Positions 54,687-63,865 of a DNA stretch of 64,000 bases are shown here, in pieces. Source of the stretch: Salinimonas iocasae. Its GTDB lineage: Bacteria > Pseudomonadota > Gammaproteobacteria > Enterobacterales > Alteromonadaceae. Position 1 is the stretch's first letter, and each line of letters starts with the position of its first letter. Under the pieces are notes generated by a model. The model worked only from the letters and a program-made list of their open reading frames with translations, was not told where the DNA came from and did not search any database. The stretch is taken from the NCBI RefSeq assembly GCF_006228385.1, contig NZ_CP039852.1, positions 2,434,001 through 2,498,000 of the forward strand, given 5' to 3'. The position numbers and the translations under genes were made by a program.

Positions 54687-56405
54687 ATGACGTTGCATCA
54701 CCAGAGTCCTTCTGCCGCTTTTCCTCTTACTCAAAGCTATTATTCCGGGCCTGACAACCCTGCACTGAGCGAATTAACTATCGGCGAACACTTTGACAAT
54801 ATTGTCGACAAATTCCCACAGCAAGATGCCATTGTCGTGTCGCATCAGAACATTCGCTGGGATTATCAGACTTACCAGAGAGAAATCAATCGCGTTGCCG
54901 CTGGCTTGCTCGCCATTGGCGTTGAAAAAGGTGATCGCGTAGGTATCTGGTCGCCAAATAACATTGAATGGGCCCTGATTCAGATGGCGACCGCCAAAAT
55001 CGGCGCGATAATGGTATGCCTTAACCCCGCCTACCGCCCTAATGAGCTGGCATTTGCACTTAATAATGTTCAGGTAAAATTTCTGGTCATGGCGCAGCAG
55101 TTCAAATCATCGGATTATGTCCAGATGATTTATGGCCTGGCTCCTGAGCTAAAGCAATGTGAACAGAGTAACGTGGCCAGCGAGCGACTGCCCCATCTGG
55201 CCCGTGTTATCAGCATTGGTGATAAGCATTGCGAGGGTATGATGCCGTTTCAGGAGCTGCAACAGCTCGGGCGTCAGGAAGATTACGAGAGAGTAGAACA
55301 CATAGCCTCAACGCTGTCTGCTGAGGATGCTATCAATATCCAGTTTACCTCAGGCACGACCGGAAACCCAAAAGGAGCGACCTTAAGTCACAGAAATATT
55401 TTAAATAACGGTTTACTGGTTGCTGAGGCTATGCAGTTTTCGCACAACGACAGACTCTGCATCCCGGTACCTTTGTATCATTGTTTCGGGATGGTGCTGG
55501 GTAACCTGGTATGTCTGGCGAAAGGTGCATGTGCCGTTTACCCGGGAGAGTCTTTCGATCCGGAAGCCACGCTGCGCGCGGTAGAAAAGGAAAGATGCAC
55601 AGGATTACACGGTGTGCCTACAATGTTTATTGCTGAGCTGGAACTAGCGAATTTTTCTGAATTTGATTTAAGTACACTGCGCACTGGTGTTATGGCTGGC
55701 AGCACCTGCCCTGAAGAACTTATGCGAAAGGTACACGGGCAATTTAATATGACCGATGTGGTTATCGGCTACGGACAAACTGAATGCAGTCCCATCAACC
55801 ATATTACCGATACTGATTCGCCTTTGGAGAAACAGGTCAAAACCGTTGGTCGTGCCATGGCGCACACTGAGGTTAAAATCGTAAATGAGCAGAATGAAAC
55901 TGTGCCCGTTGGCAGCCCCGGTGAAATTTGTGCACGTGGCTACTGTGTTATGCAGGGCTACTGGGACGATGAGGAAAAAACCCGTGCCACTATTGATTCG
56001 CAGCGATGGTTACATTCCGGCGATTTGGGCGTAATGGACGAAGAAGGTTACGTTACGATAGTTGGCCGCATGAAAGATATGATTATACGCGGTGGTGAGA
56101 ACATTTACCCACGCGAGATAGAAGAGGTTCTCTATCTGCATCCGGATGTCAGCGATGCAGCTGTGTTTGGCATTCCAGATGATAAATTTGGAGAGCAGGT
56201 GTGCTTATGGCTGAAAGTCAGAGAAGGTGCCGCTATGGATGAAGATGCGGTGAGAGCGTACCTGAAAGCTGAACTCGCCTATTTTAAAGTTCCTCGCTAC
56301 ATCCGTATCGTGGACGCATATCCAATGACAGTAACCGGAAAAATTCAAAAGTTTAAAATGCGTGAAAAGATGGTCAGCGAATTAACCGAAAGCCATCCTG
56401 CTTAA
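54687..56405 (+). CDS. Acyl-CoA ligase, medium/long-chain fatty acid type
   Basis: A 572-residue AMP-forming acyl-CoA synthetase. Motifs: P-loop FTSGTTGNPKGATLSH, YGQTECSP, the hinge GRMKDMIIRGGENIYPREIEE and the C-terminal catalytic Lys in VTGKIQKFKMR. VPLYHCFGMVLGN resembles the fatty-acyl branch. The start ATG 54687 has GGAG about nine bases upstream; an earlier ATG at 54672 lacks one. It stands alone between the AraC gene and a terminator, with a 197-base upstream gap. The chain-length specificity is not readable from the sequence. Confidence 0.88.
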   Translation: MTLHHQSPSAAFPLTQSYYSGPDNPALSELTIGEHFDNIVDKFPQQDAIVVSHQNIRWDYQTYQREINRVAAGLLAIGVEKGDRVGIWSPNNIEWALIQMATAKIGAIMVCLNPAYRPNELAFALNNVQVKFLVMAQQFKSSDYVQMIYGLAPELKQCEQSNVASERLPHLARVISIGDKHCEGMMPFQELQQLGRQEDYERVEHIASTLSAEDAINIQFTSGTTGNPKGATLSHRNILNNGLLVAEAMQFSHNDRLCIPVPLYHCFGMVLGNLVCLAKGACAVYPGESFDPEATLRAVEKERCTGLHGVPTMFIAELELANFSEFDLSTLRTGVMAGSTCPEELMRKVHGQFNMTDVVIGYGQTECSPINHITDTDSPLEKQVKTVGRAMAHTEVKIVNEQNETVPVGSPGEICARGYCVMQGYWDDEEKTRATIDSQRWLHSGDLGVMDEEGYVTIVGRMKDMIIRGGENIYPREIEEVLYLHPDVSDAAVFGIPDDKFGEQVCLWLKVREGAAMDEDAVRAYLKAELAYFKVPRYIRIVDAYPMTVTGKIQKFKMREKMVSELTESHPA

Positions 56406-56410
56406 AATAA

Positions 56411-56439
56411 AAACCGGATATGTTCGCCATATCCGGTTT
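56411..56439. terminator. Terminator after the acyl-CoA ligase
   Basis: AAACCGGATATG (56411-56422) and CATATCCGGTTT (56428-56439) form a 12-bp stem around TTCGC, followed by TTG on the plus strand and by an A/T-rich tract on the minus strand; it serves both convergent genes. Confidence 0.85.
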
Positions 56440-56475
56440 TGTCTATGTTAAAACGAGTGCGTAAATTCCGCCTGC

Positions 56476-56937
56476 CTATTGCAGGGTAGATCCTCGCCCC
56501 GCTTCTTTAAGATAATTTTGCCAGGTTTCATGATCTTCTCTGACGACATCTTTATTGACGGTACATCCAATAAGTTCTTCGAGGTTCTTGTTCATGTGAT
56601 TTCTGAGCTTACCCAAAAACCCTGCTTCGGCAATAATATCGATGTGATAGATTTTTTCTTCACAACGCTTACTTTCCAGCCAGTCCGTTACGGTACCTGC
56701 AAATCTTTTAGCCTCAACCTCTGAGGCGTCTTTACGGCTCATTGTATCAACGCCCTGGACGGCATTACTGGGCGCTGAGATAGCGCCAGGACGATCAGTG
56801 ACCAGACTTGAGTCAGTGGCTCTGCCGTCTTCATTAAGTAGCGTAACCACCGGTTCAAAGTTGGTGGCACCGTCTTTTTCTATAAAGATTTTTGCTTCTG
56901 CTTGATTAGCGACTACCAGATACGATTTACCTAACAT
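56476..56937 (-). CDS. Host-attachment-family protein (AtsE/baeRF-like)
   Basis: A 153-residue protein of the 'protein required for attachment to host cells' family. Typical features are YLVVANQAEAKIF at the start, DTMSRKDASEVEAKRFAGTV in the middle, HIDIIAEAGFLGKLRNHM and the C-terminal CTVNKDVVREDHETWQNYL. No signal peptide is seen, so despite the family name it is cytoplasmic; related baeRF domains suggest a link to translation or RNA. The ATG has AGGAG six bases upstream, next to a CAGGGTT/AACCCTG hairpin (56953-56976). Confidence 0.82.
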   Translation of the reverse strand: MLGKSYLVVANQAEAKIFIEKDGATNFEPVVTLLNEDGRATDSSLVTDRPGAISAPSNAVQGVDTMSRKDASEVEAKRFAGTVTDWLESKRCEEKIYHIDIIAEAGFLGKLRNHMNKNLEELIGCTVNKDVVREDHETWQNYLKEAGRGSTLQ

Positions 56938-57001
56938 GTCTGCTCCTCTTTTCAGGGTTCATGGTTTATAACCCTGGCAAGAGTAAAAAGTTCGGTGCCG
57001 G

Positions 57002-57018
57002 ATACTAAAAAATAGTAT
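57002..57018. repeat. Variant ATACTA-N5-TAGTAT palindrome
   Basis: ATACTA (57002-57007) and TAGTAT (57013-57018) face each other around AAAAA, about 65 bases upstream of the host-attachment gene ATG. It resembles, with a wider centre, the TTATAC-NAAA-GTATAA sites found further on. Confidence 0.35.
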
Positions 57019-57273
57019 TCAGGCAGAAAGTGGCTCAGGGGCAAATTTCCATCTGCCGAAGATGAATTGGGCGAAGTAAGTTTGGGTATTCAGAACGTCA
57101 ATAATCACAAACTCCAGCTTATCTGAGTCGATAATATAGACATAAAGGCTGCGCTGACAACACAGTCGTCCAATAACCTTGCGGGTCTGACTTTCAACAG
57201 ATTGCAAAGAAATGCCCAAATATGCGCAAAACTCTGAAACGGCCTGGATTACATTTGAATTGAGACTTGTCAT
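57019..57273 (-). CDS. Small uncharacterised protein, paralogue-like A
   Basis: An 84-residue protein: a helical N-terminal half (VIQAVSEFCAYLGISLQSVE) and a probable beta-rich C-terminal half (SLYVYIIDSDKLEFVIIDV). It aligns by eye with the small protein at 61928-62191: both have (A/S)xSxFCxxxxxSxxSxE, then a I(V/G)xxL helix and a VxxID strand. No known family is recognised. A perfect TTATAC-GAAA-GTATAA palindrome lies about 100 bases upstream, between it and the divergent FRG-domain gene. Confidence 0.6.
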   Translation of the reverse strand: MTSLNSNVIQAVSEFCAYLGISLQSVESQTRKVIGRLCCQRSLYVYIIDSDKLEFVIIDVLNTQTYFAQFIFGRWKFAPEPLSA

Positions 57274-57374
57274 AGCGAAAACAGTTTTATGCTGATAGCT
57301 TAAAGCGACATTTGTTATTATTTTCTCAAACCCGATACCCGGGCAAGATGCAGAGATTAAAAAAAACCAATTAT

Positions 57375-57390
57375 TTATACGAAAGTATAA
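57375..57390. promoter_or_regulatory. Palindromic site 1, TTATAC-GAAA-GTATAA
   Basis: A perfect 6+6 inverted repeat in the divergent intergenic region between the small protein gene (minus) and the FRG-domain gene (plus), 60 bases before the latter's ATG. The same arms recur near 59698 and at 62264. Confidence 0.5.
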
Positions 57391-57449
57391 GCTTTTCCAA
57401 GATTTGCGTGATAGCGTAGCGCAAAATTTTTACACAGATATTTTTTACT

Positions 57450-58265
57450 ATGCAATTTGAACAACGTCACGGCTATATACAAAATACGCGACCACTCACG
57501 TCGCTCAGTGATTTTGTAGAATCTGTTGCTCTTATTGCGCGTAAACTTGACTGTGATCCCCGTGCACTATGGTTCAGAGGGGTTGAGAGCTCTATGTACC
57601 GCCTGACACCAGTCATCATGCGGTCAACGCAATGGCGCGATAATATTGCTGCAGATAGAGAAGGTGTCATCTTTGAAGACTTTGTTCGAAGAGTAAAGCA
57701 CTTTCAGCCTGAGGAAGCCTGTGGTAACCGCGCTTTTTGCTGGTACACCATGGCCGATCGATTCGGCATACCTACAAGATTATTGCACTGGAGCACCAGC
57801 CCGCTGATAGCACTGTATTTCGCGATATGGCAGCTTGATGTGACCACGCCGACTGTATGGGTACTCAATCCTCACGCGTTAAATAAAGTAACGCTGGGTC
57901 ATAACGACGTATTTAAGATGGACGGTGAAGATCTTTGCGACAGCCATCAACAGGTACACGATGATTACGCCTTTGGCAGTGCCAACTTGCCGGACTTTCC
58001 GATTGCAGTAGCTAATTGCTACACTGATGCGACAATTAATGCGCATCGAACACGGTATACCGTGTCCGGGAAACGCAAGTTTGGCTTAGAAGATGTTGCC
58101 AAAGATACCGAGAAGCCGATTCTGATGAAAATTCGGTTTGGCCGTAGTGAGGAATTTATCCATCAGCTTAAATCACAGTTATCTCAGCTAGGTGCCAGTC
58201 CTCAGGATATAACGCCCGGCATCGAGGGAATTGGCCGGGCAATCAATTTCGAGCACGGATTATAG
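57450..58265 (+). CDS. FRG-domain protein
   Basis: A 271-residue soluble protein with an FRG domain (about residues 20-170): [20 protein letters not shown] near residue 39 and [24 protein letters not shown] near residue 104, both family hallmarks (FRG, then GxPTRLLxWxxSPLxALyFA). Nothing else is recognisable in the C-terminal 100 residues. FRG proteins often appear in accessory or defence regions, but function is not established. No clear ribosome site precedes the ATG. Its end overlaps the convergent chemotaxis gene by six bases. Confidence 0.82.
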   Translation: MQFEQRHGYIQNTRPLTSLSDFVESVALIARKLDCDPRALWFRGVESSMYRLTPVIMRSTQWRDNIAADREGVIFEDFVRRVKHFQPEEACGNRAFCWYTMADRFGIPTRLLHWSTSPLIALYFAIWQLDVTTPTVWVLNPHALNKVTLGHNDVFKMDGEDLCDSHQQVHDDYAFGSANLPDFPIAVANCYTDATINAHRTRYTVSGKRKFGLEDVAKDTEKPILMKIRFGRSEEFIHQLKSQLSQLGASPQDITPGIEGIGRAINFEHGL

Positions 58266-59579
58266 GTGGTCAGACGTTCCCGACAGGCGCGACACGCTGT
58301 CAGTGACATTCACTGCACCGGCTTCAATCTTCTCCATCGTTAACTGCACACCGCTGATATACTGACTGTTTTTATCCACATGCTGCTTTACTCGCTGCAT
58401 GTGCTCTGACGCCTTATCAGACAAGCGTTTGTTTTCATTGACTACAGATTCAATTTCAACCGTCGACTCATTAGTACGCTGAGCAAGATGGCGAACCTCA
58501 TCGGCCACTACAGCAAATCCGCGGCCGGTCTCGCCGGCCCGTGCAGCTTCAATGGCCGCGTTAAGCGCCAGCAGGTTAGTTTGCTCAGCCACGCCCTGTA
58601 TCGTTGAAACAATCGCCTCTATACGGGAAGACTGTTCTCCCAGGCTGCTCATCAGAACGTTCGTTTCATTAACCTCATTCAGTGTATCATTGAAACCATT
58701 GACCGCTTCCGCCAGTGAGGCTTTACCATCTATAGCGACTTGCGCCGTTTCACGGGCGGTGGACAACGCCACTTCTGTGATCTTAAGCACCGTTGCTTTT
58801 TCTTGTACCGACTGTGTCACATTAGTGGCGAATTTTATTACCGACACCACCTGCCCAAAATCGTCGAAAACCGGGTTGTACGTCGCTTCTAGCCAAACTT
58901 CCTGGTTCTTGGCATCCAGACGACGATAAAGCCCTGACTCTACTTTTCCGCGGGCCAGGATTTGCCAGAAATCCGGATTTTTCTGATAAAAAACATCATC
59001 ACAAAACATTCTGTGGTGTTTGCCGATAATCTGCTGCTTGCTGTAGCCCACGGTATTGAGAAAATTCTCATTGGCATCTTTTATCGTGCCATCCGGGTCA
59101 AACTCAATAATAGCGGTAGACCGGTCGAGCGCGTTGGTCAGTGCAGTAAGTCTCAGCCACTGCTCATGCTTTTGTGTCACGTCATAAGCGATTTTCACAA
59201 CCGAATGTGTCTTACCGTATTCATCAAGAACAGGAAAATAGGTAGACTCCAGCCAGACCGTCTGACCGGATTTATGGACGCGCGCAAACGTACCGCGCAC
59301 TGTTTTACCGGATTGCAGGTCTTGCCACAGTCTGTGGTACTCGCTGGAAGCTGCAAATGACGCAGTGCACAGCGCGGAATGCCGCTTGCCGGGCAATTCA
59401 TTCTGGTCAAAGCCCATCATATCCGCAAACTGCTCATTTACTTCAGTGACGACAGCATCTGGCGTAAACTTAACTAGCGGAACAGCATGACTGACAGCGT
59501 CGTAAAACGCCTGATGCTGAGACAATTTAGAGGAGATATCTGACACCGTTTGCTGGTGTCTTGCAGTGCGCATGAACAT
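58260..59579 (-). CDS. Soluble double-PAS methyl-accepting chemotaxis protein (BdlA-like)
   Basis: A 439-residue chemotaxis transducer with no transmembrane segment. Two PAS domains (about 15-130 and 135-255) have the repeated phrase [19 protein letters not shown], followed by the MCP signalling domain (about 270-439), whose hairpin tip [19 protein letters not shown] is intact. PAS-PAS-MCP proteins such as BdlA or Aer-like receptors sense redox or flavin/heme-linked signals. ATG 59579 is preferred; a GTG at 59603 adds eight residues but lacks a ribosome site. A degenerate ATAC-TAAA-GTAT site lies about 120 bases upstream. Confidence 0.9.
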   Translation of the reverse strand: MFMRTARHQQTVSDISSKLSQHQAFYDAVSHAVPLVKFTPDAVVTEVNEQFADMMGFDQNELPGKRHSALCTASFAASSEYHRLWQDLQSGKTVRGTFARVHKSGQTVWLESTYFPVLDEYGKTHSVVKIAYDVTQKHEQWLRLTALTNALDRSTAIIEFDPDGTIKDANENFLNTVGYSKQQIIGKHHRMFCDDVFYQKNPDFWQILARGKVESGLYRRLDAKNQEVWLEATYNPVFDDFGQVVSVIKFATNVTQSVQEKATVLKITEVALSTARETAQVAIDGKASLAEAVNGFNDTLNEVNETNVLMSSLGEQSSRIEAIVSTIQGVAEQTNLLALNAAIEAARAGETGRGFAVVADEVRHLAQRTNESTVEIESVVNENKRLSDKASEHMQRVKQHVDKNSQYISGVQLTMEKIEAGAVNVTDSVSRLSGTSDHL

Positions 59580-59697
59580 GGTGAAACCCTGTCTTGAAGA
59601 CACCGCAGCAGACAGGGTAACGTAGTTAAGTACGAAAGTGAAAGACAGTGTCGAGATAATTTGGAGATTAATTACGCAAGACTATCAAAAAAAGTTC

Positions 59698-59709
59698 ATA
59701 CTAAAGTAT
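59698..59709. promoter_or_regulatory. Palindromic site 2, ATAC-TAAA-GTAT
   Basis: The core is identical to the site at 62266-62277, but the outer base of the left arm is C instead of T. It lies between the TonB receptor gene (3' end) and the start of the chemotaxis gene on the minus strand. Confidence 0.4.
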
Positions 59710-59739
59710 TAATTATATTTTAATAATGCTTATTTATTA

Positions 59740-61800
59740 TTAAAACCGATATCGCGCTGCTATACGCACGGTGCGAGGCTCAAATATATGATAGTGGATA
59801 TCTTCAACACCTTCTGGTGGCTCGCCCTGCAGCCTCGACGCATAGTAGTAATCAATGTCGTGATCATCACTGTCGGTAAGGTTCAGCACGCTGACGGTAA
59901 ACTGCCAGTTTCTCCACGTTTTGCCTGCCTGGGCATTAAACAGCATACTTGAGGGCGAGGACACACTACCGTCTTCTGTCAGCGGCCGGCTACCAAAATA
60001 GCGCATTCGCAGACTGCCAAACCAGCCGTTATCTAGATCTGCGCTTATTCCCGCCTGCAAAACATGCTCAATGGCACCGGGGATCTCGTCACCGGCAGCA
60101 TCGTTGTCAGTAAACTGAGCGTCTGTAAAAGCGTATTCAACGTCCAGGCTCCATTCAGGTGCAAAATAATAATAGGCGGTTAGCTCTATACCCCGCCGTT
60201 TACTCTGACGACTGGCCTCGGTATTGCCCGCATCACCAACAAATAGCAATTCACTGTCCAGCTCAAGCTGCCACAGCGACACAGAAGCACTGAGTGTTTC
60301 ATCATAAAACGCACGCAAACCCGTTTCAAAGCCAGTTGTACGTACCAGCGGGTTAACCTGCTCCACGGCATCTCCGGATACCGGGTCTACCTGTATGGTT
60401 GTTCCTCTGGCATCATTAGAATGTAGCCCCTGCCCTGCCGAGCCATAGATTTCCCATTCCGGGGACATTGTGTAAATTAAACTTCCTTTAAAAGAAGTAA
60501 TATCATCAGACGCATCGCCACTGTTCGATGAAAGGTCAACACCAAAACGGTTGATGCCTGCACGATCGCGCACTGAGAAATCAAAAAAGTCTGTGCGTGC
60601 ACCTATCACACTTCGAAAGGCAGAGGTCCATTGTATTTCGCTTTGCACATAACTGCTCAGGCTGCTTTGCTCTACCGCATCGCTGCGGGTTGTTCCCAGC
60701 CGGGTTCTGGCGCGGGTTGCGTACAAACCCACCTCGTCGATATCATCAACCCGGGCTTGTACGCCAAATTCTGTCACAGAGGGTGCTCCGAATAGACTAT
60801 GACTGAAAGTATAAGCAGCCTGACCACCGTAAATAATGCGTTCATCGACCTGTTCAAATTGGTCGCCCTGTTCAGGATTATCTAAAAAGTAAGTGAAGTT
60901 GGACCATAAGTTGAGGTCGTAGGAAATTGCATAAGCAGAAATCTGCCATTTGTCACTGGACCAGTCAGCGCTAAGGCTATATCGACTGGACTCGCCGCCC
61001 ACAGTGTCGTCGATTGAGCCAAGCTTATCAATCAGACCTGAACTTACTGCGCGTGAAGGAATCTGATCAGCGCTGTTCCAGCTATTATCATAACTCATAA
61101 ACGTGACTGAAAAATCTCCCTCCCCTAACTCTGAGCTCCATTTAATCAACCCATTAGTCTTATCAATATCTTCGTTGATATCTGACCAGGGACCGTCATA
61201 AAACTGCTGTTCTCCTGCTACCAGCCAATGTCCTACCGAATCGGTAAAATTAACGACACTTACCGCTCGCCGGTAGTTATATTCACCCAGCGTAACTTCA
61301 GCCATGGGCGCCGGCGCTTTGCGCATAGTTTGTAACTGCGCACTACCGGCGCCACTGAAGTCGCCCACCTGTGCGTAATATACGCCTTTCTGATATTTAA
61401 GAGACTGAATCGTTTCAGGAATGATAAAATTGAGATCAGTATATCCCTGGCCATGGCCATGGGTACGCATATTAACGGGCATCCCATCAACCATCGTGGC
61501 AAAATCAGTACCGTGATCGAGATTAAAACCACGAAGAAAATACTGATTCGCTTTTCCCGAACCACTGTGTTGCGTTGCCACCATGCCCGGCACAAATTCC
61601 AGTACGTCACCGGTACGATTCAATGGCCGCAGTTCAATCTCCTGCTGACCCACTACACCCTCAGCAGCCGATATGGCATCACCGACCAGATTGACCTGTC
61701 GGCTTTTTATTTCGATAGTTTCGATGTCGTGATAAGCAGCTAGGGGGCTTAAACTAAAAAGAGAAAAGGGAATAGCAGCAAGAGGAAGTGATTTAACCAC
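59740..61800 (-). CDS. TonB-dependent receptor with Gly/His-rich plug loop
   Basis: A 686-residue outer-membrane receptor: signal peptide (about 1-22, LSPLAA), a TonB-box-like IETIEIKSR, a plug domain to about residue 165 and a barrel ending in aromatic AARYRF. The plug reads FVPGMVATQHSGSGKANQYFLRGFNLDHGTDF and then NMRTHGHGQGYTDLNF, written here in two parts; this His/Gly-rich loop is characteristic of an unassigned group of receptors. The ligand is unknown; metal or small-cofactor uptake is possible. No transport genes are adjacent. Confidence 0.88.
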   Translation of the reverse strand: MVKSLPLAAIPFSLFSLSPLAAYHDIETIEIKSRQVNLVGDAISAAEGVVGQQEIELRPLNRTGDVLEFVPGMVATQHSGSGKANQYFLRGFNLDHGTDFATMVDGMPVNMRTHGHGQGYTDLNFIIPETIQSLKYQKGVYYAQVGDFSGAGSAQLQTMRKAPAPMAEVTLGEYNYRRAVSVVNFTDSVGHWLVAGEQQFYDGPWSDINEDIDKTNGLIKWSSELGEGDFSVTFMSYDNSWNSADQIPSRAVSSGLIDKLGSIDDTVGGESSRYSLSADWSSDKWQISAYAISYDLNLWSNFTYFLDNPEQGDQFEQVDERIIYGGQAAYTFSHSLFGAPSVTEFGVQARVDDIDEVGLYATRARTRLGTTRSDAVEQSSLSSYVQSEIQWTSAFRSVIGARTDFFDFSVRDRAGINRFGVDLSSNSGDASDDITSFKGSLIYTMSPEWEIYGSAGQGLHSNDARGTTIQVDPVSGDAVEQVNPLVRTTGFETGLRAFYDETLSASVSLWQLELDSELLFVGDAGNTEASRQSKRRGIELTAYYYFAPEWSLDVEYAFTDAQFTDNDAAGDEIPGAIEHVLQAGISADLDNGWFGSLRMRYFGSRPLTEDGSVSSPSSMLFNAQAGKTWRNWQFTVSVLNLTDSDDHDIDYYYASRLQGEPPEGVEDIHYHIFEPRTVRIAARYRF

Positions 61801-61927
61801 AATATCATCCGTAAATTAGTGTTGTTTATCAACAATACTCACTTCAGATAATACCGGATGCAGGTTTTCGTTAAATTGATGTCATAAAGCGCTGAAAAAT
61901 AGCACTTAAGTGATATTTACAGCTTCA

Positions 61928-62191
61928 TTAACTATGTAATGCTTCCCAGCACCCATTTTTACGCGACATCATATAATCTTCCGTAAAGTCAGGATACTGC
62001 AATATCATCTGCGCATGATTTTTGTCTATCAGCTTTACCTCCAGTGACAAACTGTCATAGAGCTTCGCTACTATGTTGTGGGCAGCAAGCTCCAGAGAAT
62101 GAACCGATAGCTGACGGATAGTGCAAAAATAAGACAACGCATCCAAAGCATCGCTGGATAGGAACGTTGATTTTAGTTGTGGCGCTGACAT
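61928..62191 (-). CDS. Small uncharacterised protein, paralogue-like B
   Basis: An 87-residue protein from ATG 62191 (an upstream GTG at 62230 or ATG at 62224 would add 13 or 11 residues). It has the same pattern as the protein at 57019-57273: DALSYFCTIRQLSVHSLE, an IVAKL helix and LEVKLIDKNHAQM strand, and ends with an aromatic tail (NGCWEALHS). No known domain is recognised. A perfect TTATAC-TAAA-GTATAA palindrome lies about 70 bases upstream and a CGCAC/GTGCG hairpin between. Confidence 0.55.
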   Translation of the reverse strand: MSAPQLKSTFLSSDALDALSYFCTIRQLSVHSLELAAHNIVAKLYDSLSLEVKLIDKNHAQMILQYPDFTEDYMMSRKNGCWEALHS

Positions 62192-62263
62192 GATAAAACC
62201 TATAACTTTTTCACAGTGTGTCATACGCACTATTGTGCGATAGCGGTCAAAATTCAGCGAAAT

Positions 62264-62279
62264 TTATACTAAAGTATAA
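62264..62279. promoter_or_regulatory. Palindromic site 3, TTATAC-TAAA-GTATAA
   Basis: A perfect 6+6 inverted repeat about 70 bases upstream of the small-protein gene (minus) and 160 bases upstream of the TRIC-type gene (plus). It shares both arms with site 1 at 57375-57390. Confidence 0.5.
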
Positions 62280-62441
62280 TTTCAGAAACCATTACTCACA
62301 CACCACCTTGTTTTATCTTACCTCCCCCCTGTGTTTAATCTTTTGAAAATTCAGGTAAATGGCTTCGTGACGCCCGGTTCGCCTGATAATTATTGATCTA
62401 AAAAATTTTTAACACTAAAAAATCCTACAAGTAAGATAAAC

Positions 62442-63077
62442 ATGGACACAACAATGAGCGATGATTGGTTTCACCTACTTAATACAGTCAGTATTGCTTT
62501 TTTTGCGATATCAGGTGCTCTGGTTGCCTATGAAGAAGAGGTCGATAGCTTTGGCGTGATAGTACTGGCCGTAATTACTGCGGTGGGCGGTGGCACATTA
62601 AGAGATGTGTTACTTGACCAGCCCATTTTTTGGATCGATAAACCGGATTATCTTTATTCTACCTACGGCGCAATCATTGTTACGGTCATATTAATCCGGT
62701 TAAATTCGGGAATATCAAACACACTAATGATTGGTTTCGATGCCTTCGGGCTCGCACTTTACAATGTCATCGGTATTGAGAAGGCGTTGATTAATGAGAC
62801 TGGTATGGCTGTTGCCATAACCTTAGGTACAGTAACTGCGATCTTTGGGGGTCTGATGCGCGATGTTATTGCCCGGAAGGTGCCGTTGGTTATGCGATGT
62901 GAGCTCTACGCTACAGCCTGTATTGCTGGCGGCCTCGTTTATGCCGGAATGCTGTACGCCGGCGCGCCTTATCTGTGGTGTATCTTAGCCTCGTTGGTCA
63001 CCACCGTTTCATTACGCCTGGGCGCGTTAAAGTGGGGATGGAGAGTGCCAATCTTTAAAAAAGATATTCCTGAATAA
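62442..63077 (+). CDS. UPF0126/TRIC-type membrane protein (YicG-like)
   Basis: A 211-residue inner-membrane protein of seven hydrophobic helices with two UPF0126 repeats: GGGTLRDVLLDQPIFWI (about 50-66) and GGLMRDVIARKVPLVM (about 137-152). The conserved glycine/aspartate pairs place it with prokaryotic TRIC cation channels. It is preceded by the palindromic site 3 and followed after 117 bases by the AhpD-like gene. The start may instead be an ATG four codons in. Confidence 0.88.
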   Translation: MDTTMSDDWFHLLNTVSIAFFAISGALVAYEEEVDSFGVIVLAVITAVGGGTLRDVLLDQPIFWIDKPDYLYSTYGAIIVTVILIRLNSGISNTLMIGFDAFGLALYNVIGIEKALINETGMAVAITLGTVTAIFGGLMRDVIARKVPLVMRCELYATACIAGGLVYAGMLYAGAPYLWCILASLVTTVSLRLGALKWGWRVPIFKKDIPE

Positions 63078-63194
63078 CTGAATAGGTGTATTGCTATCAG
63101 TAGTGATATAAATGGTAAATTAGGTATATACGATAAAAGAATTTCGAATCTATCAGCAGACCACGCAATAACTTTATTAAACGGGAATCGAACG

Positions 63195-63542
63195 ATGAGC
63201 AAATCTTATCCTGATATTATTCAACGCATCTCCTCTAATATGAAAGGGCTGCGCAACAATATTCCAGAAACAATGCAGGGTTTCTCTGCGATGGCCAAAG
63301 GCGCTACGGCTGACGGCGTGCTGGACAAAAAAACCAAAGAACTGATTGCCCTGGCAATAGGTGTGTCCACTCGATGTGATGGCTGTATAGGCTTTCACAC
63401 TAAAGCATTGGTGGAATTGGGCGCAACACAGCAGGAAGTAGAAGAGACACTGGCCATGGCGATTTATATGGGAGGTAGCCCTTCACTGATGTACGCAGCT
63501 GATGCCATGCAGGCTTTCGAGCAATTCAGCGAAAGCAAATAA
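63195..63542 (+). CDS. AhpD-like carboxymuconolactone decarboxylase-family protein
   Basis: A 115-residue all-helical protein with the AhpD redox motif STRCDGCIGFHTKALVELGAT (quoted here as CDGCIGFH: CxxC plus His) near residue 56 and EETLAMAIYMGGSPS behind it. It probably acts in peroxide or alkyl-hydroperoxide reduction with an unlinked peroxiredoxin; no AhpC gene is adjacent. The ATG follows ACGGGA by 7 bases. Confidence 0.88.
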   Translation: MSKSYPDIIQRISSNMKGLRNNIPETMQGFSAMAKGATADGVLDKKTKELIALAIGVSTRCDGCIGFHTKALVELGATQQEVEETLAMAIYMGGSPSLMYAADAMQAFEQFSESK

Positions 63543-63549
63543 TACATTA

Positions 63550-63585
63550 CGCCCGGTTTGGCAGAATGCTTGAGATCACCGGGCG
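63550..63585 (+). terminator. Hairpin after the AhpD-like gene
   Basis: CGCCCGGT (63550-63557) pairs with ACCGGGCG (63578-63585) around 20 bases, followed by CATCTTTCT. This is a plausible terminator with a weak T-run. Confidence 0.6.
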
Positions 63586-63865
63586 CATCTTTCTGAGAGT
63601 GTGAGATTTAAGCAAAATGCTCACAATTTTATCATTGCTGCACTTCGACAGTGCAATAGTTCGTTTACAGGTCTAACGATTTCGTCGGTGTTAACGCTAT
63701 GTATGGCATTAGCCCTTTTGATACGCGGTCAATCCTTTACTTCCTACCAGACCGTGTTTTTGTTAATCCCCCTTTACCAGCATCGCCTATTCGTTTCGCA
63801 TTTGTACTTTGAAGACCTGTAATTCATACCAGCTATTGTAGAAAAGTAACACACAGACGGTGTTA
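63586..63865. other. Intergenic region before the right-hand partial gene
   Basis: About 280 bases. A 73-codon plus-strand frame starting at GTG 63601 crosses it but has no ribosome site or recognisable content, so no gene is claimed. Confidence 0.4.

Noticed and set aside
63601..63822. 73-codon plus-strand frame with a hydrophobic middle
   Set aside because: It starts at GTG with no ribosome site, crosses a gap after a terminator-like hairpin, and has no recognisable content.
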